The notes beneath the pieces were generated by a model. That model made no database searches, was not told where the DNA came from, and saw only the letters and a list, made by a program, of their open reading frames with translations. Both the position numbers and the translations under genes were made by a program. From Neolewinella maritima (GTDB lineage Bacteria; Bacteroidota; Bacteroidia; Chitinophagales; Saprospiraceae), in contig NZ_CAKLPZ010000005.1 in the NCBI RefSeq assembly GCF_923081025.1, positions 207,492-271,491 on the forward strand: a DNA stretch of 64,000 nucleotides. Reading direction: 5' to 3'. Shown here one piece after another: positions 14,920 to 20,797 of the stretch (positions within the stretch are counted from its first letter, which is position 1; every line of letters starts with the position of its first letter).

Positions 14920-15384
14920 ATGACCCCCCGCCGCATCGTATCCACGACCACCGTCCCCCGCCCCCTGGCCACTACCTGGGAGTTCTTCAGCCGCCCCGAG
15001 AACCTCGAAAAGCTCACCCCCCCGAAGGTCAAATTTGAATTCCTCACCCCCGTAGCCGGCGTGGAGATGTACGAGGGCATCGTGATCCAGTACCGCATCA
15101 CTCCCTTTCCGGGCTTCACCACCGACTGGGTCACCGAGATTACCCACATCCGCCACCACGCGCACTTCATCGACGACCAGCGTGTAGGCCCCTTCGCTCT
15201 CTGGCACCACCAGCACCACTTCCGCGCCATCGACGACCATACCACCGAGATGCGTGATATCCTCCACTACCAGGCCCCCCTCGGCATCCTGGGCACCATC
15301 GCCGACAAGCTATTCGTCCACCGCCAGGTACAGCAGATCTTCACGGATCGGGAAGAAGCTATTACCAGACTTTTCCCGGTTTAG
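14920..15384 (+). CDS. SRPBCC (START/Bet v1-like) family protein
   Basis: The 154-residue protein has one SRPBCC fold, a helix-grip ligand pocket. Typical elements are TTTVPRPLATTWEFFSRPEN (strand 1 and helix), LEKLTPPKVKFEFLTP, YRITPFPGFTTDWVTEIT, FALWHHQHHFRAIDDHTTEM and the C-terminal helix DKLFVHRQVQQIFTDREEAI. Close relatives are annotated as SRPBCC or cell-division-inhibitor-like proteins, with no proven function. Histidines are unusually frequent in the middle strands (HIRHHAHF, WHHQHHF), which may be of interest for metal binding. It is cytoplasmic. The region after its stop carries an array of mini-hairpins. Confidence 0.8.
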   Translation: MTPRRIVSTTTVPRPLATTWEFFSRPENLEKLTPPKVKFEFLTPVAGVEMYEGIVIQYRITPFPGFTTDWVTEITHIRHHAHFIDDQRVGPFALWHHQHHFRAIDDHTTEMRDILHYQAPLGILGTIADKLFVHRQVQQIFTDREEAITRLFPV

Positions 15385-15387
15385 ATC

Positions 15388-15468
15388 ACCTAACCAGCCG
15401 AAGGCGTCTAACCAGCCGATAGGCGTCTAACCAGCCGAAGGCGTCTAACCCCGGCGCAGCCGGCTCTA
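15388..15468 (+). repeat. Mini-hairpin array with GTCTAACCA linkers
   Basis: Three tandem 18-19 bp units (CTAACCAGCCGAAGGCGT, the middle one with GATA in place of GAA) are followed by a last variant. Each unit is a small GC hairpin, GCC-GAA-GGC or GCC-GATA-GGC, and the last is CCGGC-GCA-GCCGG. Linkers are GTCTAACC(A) and finally CTCTACT. The array separates the convergent genes ending at 15384 and 15466. The same design occurs at 17953-18046. Confidence 0.75.
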
Positions 15469-15825
15469 CTCCACATACTCCTGCCGCTTGATCAGCAGCA
15501 CCCATTCCCCCTCCTCGACCTTGTAGCCGTAGTCGTAGCAGAAATGGTACAGCGTCTTATTGCGGGTGATGTACTCGTTGGTGAAGTAGCGAAATTTGAA
15601 GCCGCGGTCGATCATGCGTTCCCGCTTTACGTTGGCCTTGCCGTCGGGGTTGAGCTCGGCCAGTACGTTGCGGTTGTGGCGCAGAATATTATTGATGCTG
15701 CGCTGGAAGACCTGCTCCTCGGCCCGCGCCCGGTTGTGGAAGGTGGCCCGGCAGGCGGCGGAGCAATACTTCTTATCGGAGCGGCCAGTGTACTCCTCCC
15801 CGCATTCAGGACAAATCCGTTTCAT
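15466..15825 (-). CDS. Small zinc-ribbon protein, Bacteroidota conserved
   Basis: 119 residues. The N-terminus has a CxxC...CxxxC zinc ribbon ([20 protein letters not shown] then SAACRATFHNR). It is followed by a conserved body: RSINNILRHNRNVLAELNPD, GKANVKRERMIDRGFKFRYF, and a C-terminal HFCYDYGYKVEEGEWVLLIK. I recall this layout as a widespread uncharacterised family in Bacteroidota; the finger resembles those of nucleic-acid-binding proteins. The start overlaps the stop of the upstream methyltransferase gene by four bases (ATGA), so the two are translationally coupled. Confidence 0.78.
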   Translation of the reverse strand: MKRICPECGEEYTGRSDKKYCSAACRATFHNRARAEEQVFQRSINNILRHNRNVLAELNPDGKANVKRERMIDRGFKFRYFTNEYITRNKTLYHFCYDYGYKVEEGEWVLLIKRQEYVE

Positions 15826-16523
15826 TCCGGCAAATTAAGGAACTTGCCATCGTTGACCAGCAGGTAGTTGCCCCCCGTATCATACAGGTACGCTGCCGCG
15901 AACGCAGGTGCAAAGGTCTCGGTGAAGTAGGCCTTCGCGGCGTTGCGGTCCGGTATACTGGACGCGATGCGGTTATAGACCAGCGCACCGCCGGGCAGTA
16001 GGGTCTCGCGGCACAGGGCCAGGAAGTCTACGTGATCCAGGTGTGCGGGTACCGTAGCATCCTGAAACACATCCACGCAGATCAGGTCGAAACGCCGCTC
16101 ATCCAGCTGCAGGAACGCCAGTGCATCGGCCTGTACCACCTCAATGGGGGCGGCCAGGCCCGGCAGACTATACTTGCTGGCCAGGGCGATGATCACCGGA
16201 TCGATCTCTACGGCCACGAAGGTGTAGTCTACGCCGATGTACCGTTCCAGCAGTTCGGGGATACTGCCCAGGCCCAGGCCCAGCACGAGGACCGAGGCCC
16301 GCTCCGGCAGGTGGTCGTAGTCGAAGACCTCGAAGAGCCGGCGGAAGTTGAGGTAGTAATCTCCGAAACTATAGATAGCATCCTCGGCCACTAGCTGCAG
16401 GCGGCCGTGTACGATGCAGACCTCCAGGTAGGCGTTGTAGTCGGAGGCCGTAACCTCCAGGCGCTGCTCCCACAGGTAACTGAGCCAGTAGCGAAGACGG
16501 GAGACGGAGGTAGGGCGCGGCAT
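15822..16523 (-). CDS. Spermidine synthase-like / class I SAM-dependent methyltransferase
   Basis: The 233-residue protein is cytoplasmic. The SAM/dcSAM-binding Rossmann fold is visible: [17 protein letters not shown] (motif I, about 98-114), [17 protein letters not shown] (acidic loop, about 121-137), [11 protein letters not shown] and [20 protein letters not shown], where spermidine synthases keep a DxxD/DVFD-like loop. It is shorter than true spermidine synthases and lacks their N-terminal tetramerisation domain, so a methyltransferase of the same superfamily is as likely. It is the first gene of a two-gene unit with the zinc-ribbon protein. A -7-like box ends seven bases before the ATG. 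Confidence 0.75.
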   Translation of the reverse strand: MPRPTSVSRLRYWLSYLWEQRLEVTASDYNAYLEVCIVHGRLQLVAEDAIYSFGDYYLNFRRLFEVFDYDHLPERASVLVLGLGLGSIPELLERYIGVDYTFVAVEIDPVIIALASKYSLPGLAAPIEVVQADALAFLQLDERRFDLICVDVFQDATVPAHLDHVDFLALCRETLLPGGALVYNRIASSIPDRNAAKAYFTETFAPAFAAAYLYDTGGNYLLVNDGKFLNLPE

Positions 16524-16530
16524 CGGCCTA

Positions 16531-16538
16531 CGAAGGTA
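16531..16538 (-). promoter_or_regulatory. Candidate -7 box TACCTTCG, very short leader
   Basis: On the minus strand TACCTTCG (close to TAnnTTTG) ends seven bases before the ATG at 16523, the same spacing as at pheT. This implies a leader of only a few bases. Confidence 0.4.
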
Positions 16539-16647
16539 CCCTTGCGCGTTCGATGTCTGGACCGATCGCTTACCTTTATCCTCAACCCCCGGCCAGCCGC
16601 CGCGTTACTCCAAGCGAATTCAGCATCCACCCAACCTAACCTTACGT

Positions 16648-17952
16648 ATGAGCATCGTCGAAATGAAAGTCCCGGTCATCGGGGAAAGCGTCACCGAAGT
16701 CACCCTGAGCGAATGGCTCAAGGGCGATGGCGACTACGTAGAGCTCGACGAGCCCATCTGTGAATTCGAGTCCGACAAGGCCACCCTGGAGTTCCCCGCC
16801 GAGGCCGCCGGTAAACTGATCTACGTAGCCGGTGAGGGCGACGACCTGAAGATCGGTGCCCTGGTCGCCAAGATCGATACCTCGGCAACGAACGGCTCGT
16901 CCGCCGAAAGTGCGAGCACTCCATCGGCCGAGCCAGCCGCAGCAGCCCCTGCAGCAGCCCCCTCGTCCGATGAGCAAAAGGCCCCGGCGGACCAAACCAC
17001 TTACGCTACTGGTACCACCGGTCCGGCCGCCGGCAAGATCCTGCGGGAAGCCGACGTAGACCCCAAGAGCGTCAACGGCACCGGCCGCGATGGCCGCATC
17101 ACCAAGGCCGACGCCCAGCAGGCCACGCAGGCCAAGACCACCGCACCCGCGGCCCCCGCCGTCGCTGCCCCCCCGGCCGCTGGCGTACAGGTCACCGGCA
17201 CCAGCGGTAAGGTAGCTGCTACCCACGCCGGACAGAGCGCCTTCAGCCGCGACACGCGCACCGAGAAGATGAGCCGCATGCGCCGCACCATCGCCAGCCG
17301 GCTGGTCAGCGCCAAGAATGAAACGGCCATGCTCACCACCTTCAATGAGGTAGACCTGAGCGCCGTGATGGCCCTGCGCAGTAGTGTACAGGATAAGTTC
17401 GTGAAGAAGCACGGCGTCAAGCTCGGCTTCATGTCCCTGTTCGCCAAGGCCTGCGCCCAGGTGCTCATGGAGATGCCCGATGTGAACGCCGAGATCAGTG
17501 CCGACGAGAAGGAACTCATATACCACGACTACGTAGACATCAGTTTCGCCGTCTCCACCCCCACGGGACTGGTCGTACCCCCGATCCATAACATCGAGTC
17601 GCTCCACTTCGCCGAGATCGAAACCAAGCTCAAGGAACTGGCCGCCAAGGCCCGCGACAATAAGCTGAGCATCGACGAGATGAGCGGCGGCACCTTCACG
17701 ATCACCAACGGTGGCGTGTTCGGCAGTATGATGAGTACGCCCATCATCAACAAGCCACAGTCGGCTATCCTGGGCATGCACAACATCATCGAGCGCCCCG
17801 TGGCCGTAGACGGACAAGTCGTCATCCGCCCCATGATGTACCTGGCCCTCAGCTACGACCACCGCGTCATCGACGGCAGCAGCTCAGTCACCTTCCTGGT
17901 CAAGGTGAAGGCGTTGCTGGAGGATCCTACGTTGCTGTTGTTAGGACTGTAG
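16648..17952 (+). CDS. odhB: 2-oxoglutarate dehydrogenase E2 (dihydrolipoyllysine succinyltransferase)
   Basis: The 434-residue protein has the three E2 parts. The lipoyl domain (about 3-78) carries the lipoylated Lys in [13 protein letters not shown] (K44). An Ala/Pro-rich linker leads to the peripheral-subunit-binding domain (about 125-160, [20 protein letters not shown]). A second linker precedes the catalytic acyltransferase (about 205-434), which has [54 protein letters not shown] and the active site [14 protein letters not shown] (His405, Asp409). The lipoyl sequence and length fit the succinyl-transferring type of the TCA cycle. The E1 partner (odhA) is not adjacent, unlike in many genomes. 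Confidence 0.9.
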   Translation: MSIVEMKVPVIGESVTEVTLSEWLKGDGDYVELDEPICEFESDKATLEFPAEAAGKLIYVAGEGDDLKIGALVAKIDTSATNGSSAESASTPSAEPAAAAPAAAPSSDEQKAPADQTTYATGTTGPAAGKILREADVDPKSVNGTGRDGRITKADAQQATQAKTTAPAAPAVAAPPAAGVQVTGTSGKVAATHAGQSAFSRDTRTEKMSRMRRTIASRLVSAKNETAMLTTFNEVDLSAVMALRSSVQDKFVKKHGVKLGFMSLFAKACAQVLMEMPDVNAEISADEKELIYHDYVDISFAVSTPTGLVVPPIHNIESLHFAEIETKLKELAAKARDNKLSIDEMSGGTFTITNGGVFGSMMSTPIINKPQSAILGMHNIIERPVAVDGQVVIRPMMYLALSYDHRVIDGSSSVTFLVKVKALLEDPTLLLLGL

Positions 17953-18046
17953 GTAGACCCTTCGGGTAGACGGTCTACCCGCGAAGCGGTCTACTCTGCC
18001 CTAAGGCAGTCTACTCCCTTTAGGGTCTGCGTCGCCGCAGGCGACT
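17953..18046 (+). repeat. Mini-hairpin array with TCTACT linkers
   Basis: A string of short hairpins separates convergent genes: ACCC-TTC-GGGT, CCGC-GAA-GCGG, CTGCC-CTAA-GGCAG, CCCT-TT-AGGG and GTCGCC-GCA-GGCGAC. They are joined by GTAGAC/GTCTAC or TCTACT linkers, and CGGGTAGAC-G-GTCTACCCG also forms a palindrome. Same design as 15388-15468. Confidence 0.75.
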
Positions 18047-19179
18047 CAATACACCTCAATATCCCCATAGTTAGTAGTCACCTTGATCAGGCCGCTGCCG
18101 CTGCCCTTCTTGGTGCCCTTCACGGATTCCGTGTTGCTTTCGTTGGCTACGTTGCGGGGGCTGAGCTCGCCGGTGGGGGCATCGATGTCGCCGTAGCGGG
18201 CGGAGAGGTCTAGGGTATAGCCGGCCTCGTTGGCTACGTCGATCTGGACGTCGGTGTAGGAGGCCCGGATGTCGACGTGGTCGAAGCCGGCCAGGAGGGA
18301 GCCTACTTCTACGTCGCCGTAGCTGGCGTCTACTTCCAGCACCTGGGTGACGGTGCCCAGCTCGAACTCCGTGTAGTTACCGTCGAGGTAGACGCGGTCT
18401 ACCCGCTCTACGGACAGTTCGTTGTAGTTGCCGTTGAGGCGGATCTCGGTGGCGGACTGTACGTCGATCTCCTCGTAGCCTACGTCCAGCCGCAGCACGC
18501 CGCGGACCGTGCCGAAGCGGACCTCGCTGTAGCGGCCGTCGTAGCGTAGCTCGCCGGCGTTGCGGAAGCTGCCCTCGCTGTAGCGCAGTTTGACCAGGCT
18601 GTTGGTGCCGACCTGCTCGACGCGGGCCGAGCCGTAGCTGATGCTCATCTCGGTAGCGGCCGTCAGCTTGCCGGCGACCAGGTCACCGTAGCCTACATTG
18701 AGGACGGTGGCTCCGCTCAGACTGGGTAGCTCTACGTCGCAGTACTTGGCCTCGACGTCGAGACGGACGGTGGCGGGCATAGTTACCGTATAGTAGATCT
18801 TAAAGTCGTCGTTGCTGTTGCCGCCCGTGATGAAGCTCCACCAACTGTTGTTGTTGCCCGACCCGATGGTCGTAGTAGCGGATACGCTATTGCCACCGCC
18901 ACGCAGGCTTACGTCGATCCGTTCCAGGACCTTTTCGAACTCGTCTTTGTCACTGGCCTGTACCTTGATGAGCACATCGATCTTGACCCGGGGCTGTGAC
19001 CAGGTGACGACCTTGATCTCACCGTAGCGGTTGTCCAGGCTCACGCGTCCGTCGCTGCTGATGTCGAAGGTTTCGGACAGTCGTTTTTCGAAGTCGGTCA
19101 GCGGGACGGTCGTGGCGTACGCGCGGCCGGGTAGCAGGAATGCCACTACGGCCAGGAGGAGGATAAAATTAGCTTTCAT
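18046..19179 (-). CDS. DUF4097-type beta-solenoid adhesin-like exported protein
   Basis: The protein has 377 residues from the ATG at 19179 (MKANFILLLAVVAFLLPGRA, a signal peptide). The body is a long run of short repeats built on an aromatic-x-acidic-hydrophobic motif: RYGEIKVV, KYCDVELPS, GYGDLVAG, SYGSARVE, RYSEVRFG, GYEEIDVQ, NYNELSVE, NYTEFELG, SYGDVEVG, SYTDVQID, RYGDIDAP and NYGDIEVY. They are spaced about 18-25 residues apart, as expected for a right-handed beta solenoid of the DUF4097 putative-adhesin kind. Its start overlaps the anti-sigma gene by 11 bases, so it is the third gene of a sigma - anti-sigma - solenoid operon and probably a surface or periplasmic sensor or target of that system. 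Confidence 0.8.
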   Translation of the reverse strand: MKANFILLLAVVAFLLPGRAYATTVPLTDFEKRLSETFDISSDGRVSLDNRYGEIKVVTWSQPRVKIDVLIKVQASDKDEFEKVLERIDVSLRGGGNSVSATTTIGSGNNNSWWSFITGGNSNDDFKIYYTVTMPATVRLDVEAKYCDVELPSLSGATVLNVGYGDLVAGKLTAATEMSISYGSARVEQVGTNSLVKLRYSEGSFRNAGELRYDGRYSEVRFGTVRGVLRLDVGYEEIDVQSATEIRLNGNYNELSVERVDRVYLDGNYTEFELGTVTQVLEVDASYGDVEVGSLLAGFDHVDIRASYTDVQIDVANEAGYTLDLSARYGDIDAPTGELSPRNVANESNTESVKGTKKGSGSGLIKVTTNYGDIEVY

Positions 19180-19873
19180 GAGTAGACGTATTGGAACGGG
19201 GCCAGGGGGCTCCGGGGGAGTTTGATTGGGGAAAATGTTGCTGAATACGCAGCAGGATATCGAGTTTGGTGCGATGGGCCTCGATGAGTTGGTTGACGAG
19301 CATGGGGCGCTGGCTTTCGGGTACTTCCAGTAGCTGATTGCGAATCTCCGCCGTGGCGGCATCCAGCTCACGCAGGTCGCGCCGCAGTTGGGGGTCATCA
19401 TTGACCAGGTCGACCTTAGTGAGTTCGGCATCGATGCGTTGCTGATAGAAGCGCTCGGCCTCCGCCAGTTCGGGGTGGAGTCGTTCGAGTTGCTGGGCTA
19501 CGGTCTGTTCCTGTCCGGCCCGGTAGCCCGCCCGGTTGCCGAAGCGGTAGGCGGTGAACATGAGCAGCAGGGAGGCCGCGATAGCCATGAGGTACAGGAA
19601 GGTGCGCCGGCGGCGGTGGGTGACCTTCAGCGCGGGTCCTGACTTGGTCGGGAGTGCGATGACCTGGTCGAACTGCAGAGAGGGCGTGGCGTCATCAAAG
19701 GCCTCCCGGTGCTCGGCCACGAAGGACTCGAGGGGGTCCGTCGTGACCGTTTCGTCAGCGTCGCCGGCCGACAATGCGGCTTCCACCCGGTCCCAGAGGC
19801 CGGCGGGGGGCGTGGCGTCGTCGAAGTCCGCCCGGTGGTCCTGAATGTAGTCTTGGAGTTTATCGGTGTGCAT
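19169..19873 (-). CDS. Anti-sigma factor-like single-pass membrane protein
   Basis: The protein has 234 residues from the ATG at 19873. The cytoplasmic N-terminus (1-95) holds two copies of one motif, LQDYIQDHRADFDDATPP and LESFVAEHREAFDDATPS. A basic stretch HRRRR precedes one membrane helix (about 98-115, FLYLMAIAASLLLMFTAYRF). The periplasmic part (120-234) is an alpha-helical, Glu/Arg-rich stalk resembling heavy-metal-resistance/Spy-like helical domains, ending in MLVNQLIEAHRTKLDILLRI. Position and topology make it the anti-sigma factor of the ECF sigma gene just upstream (7-base gap). There is no zinc-binding HxxxCxxC motif, so it is not a ZAS-type anti-sigma. Confidence 0.72.
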   Translation of the reverse strand: MHTDKLQDYIQDHRADFDDATPPAGLWDRVEAALSAGDADETVTTDPLESFVAEHREAFDDATPSLQFDQVIALPTKSGPALKVTHRRRRTFLYLMAIAASLLLMFTAYRFGNRAGYRAGQEQTVAQQLERLHPELAEAERFYQQRIDAELTKVDLVNDDPQLRRDLRELDAATAEIRNQLLEVPESQRPMLVNQLIEAHRTKLDILLRIQQHFPQSNSPGAPWPRSNTSTHES

Positions 19874-19880
19874 GATCGTT

Positions 19881-20438
19881 TTATTGAGGGGTGGTGAGCA
19901 GCTGGGCCAGGCGCCTGCGGGCCCGGCTGTACTGCGACTTGGAGGTGCCAACGCTGATCCCGAGGATCTGGCTGATCTCCTCGTGGTCGTAGCCCTCGAA
20001 CAGGTACAGACTAAGGACTACGCGGTAGCCCTCGCTCAGTTGACGTACCGCCGCGCGGATCCGCTCTACGGTGTAGCAGGGCGCGTCCAGGGGCGTGTCT
20101 TCCTCCGTTGAGCCGTGGTCGTGGCGTACCGGATCGAAGGCCGTGGTGAGCAGGCGTCGCTTTTTGAGGTGATCGATACAGCGGTTGACCACGATGCGCT
20201 TGATCCACGCGCTGACCGAAGCCTCGAAGTTAAAGGTGTTGATCTTGCTGAAGACCTGTACAAAGGCCAGTTGGAGCACGTCCTCGGCGTCGTGGGCGTG
20301 CTTGAGGATTCGGAGGCAGACGTTGTACATCGGCTTAGCGTAGTGGCCGTACAGCTGGCGCTGGGCCGTACGGTCTTTACGCTGGCATCCGAGTACGATG
20401 TCCCGGTGGGTATCCCGGTAGTCGGCGGCGGTCGGCAT
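19881..20438 (-). CDS. ECF RNA polymerase sigma factor
   Basis: The protein has 185 residues from the ATG at 20438 (MPTAADYRDTHRDIVLGCQR). The frame from 20555 only adds unlikely sequence. Region 2 is clear (AQRQLYGHYAKPMYNVCLRI, HDAEDVLQLAFVQVFSKI, NFEASVSAWIKRIVVNRCID), and so is region 4 (VRQLSEGYRVVLSLYLFEGY, DHEEISQILGISVGTSKSQY). This is a typical group 4 (extracytoplasmic function) sigma factor. It heads an operon with an anti-sigma-like protein and a solenoid protein, and faces the large outer-membrane protein gene at 20798 across 359 bases, so it may control both directions. Confidence 0.9.
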   Translation of the reverse strand: MPTAADYRDTHRDIVLGCQRKDRTAQRQLYGHYAKPMYNVCLRILKHAHDAEDVLQLAFVQVFSKINTFNFEASVSAWIKRIVVNRCIDHLKKRRLLTTAFDPVRHDHGSTEEDTPLDAPCYTVERIRAAVRQLSEGYRVVLSLYLFEGYDHEEISQILGISVGTSKSQYSRARRRLAQLLTTPQ

Positions 20439-20797
20439 GGTGAATATGATTGGGTGAGCTCCCACAGGGGTGATTTGACGGGGTGTGTACGTGTATACGG
20501 GAAAGGACGAGACCGCACCCTCAGGGTTGCACCGGATAGCATCGATCGGCTCCACCGGAAGAAATAGTCAGCTGTGGAGTGACCGTTTCCGGATCGGGAG
20601 TCTTTCGTACAGGGGATACCCTGCTGCCTATCGTTGACAAAATACGTTTTAGTTGAACCTCTACGGACCGATCGGCTTATGATACCTCCGGGCGAGTACA
20701 CAGCGAATTTTTACTCCTGATCGCCGGATCCCGAACATTTGTGAATTAAATCGACATATAATCGGGACCCACTAGTCTATTACTAACCTACATTTTT
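20439..20797. other. Divergent intergenic region, no gene seen
   Basis: These 359 bases separate the sigma operon from the large outer-membrane protein gene. I see no ORF with coding character, no perfect TAnnTTTG box and no strong hairpin. The right third is AT-richer (CATATAATCGGGACC near 20755) and is the likely promoter zone for 20798, possibly one recognised by the ECF sigma factor. Confidence 0.4.

Noticed and set aside
16642..17862. 406-codon minus-strand ORF opposite odhB
   Set aside because: Antisense to a well-recognised E2 gene; Gly/Arg-rich without any motif.
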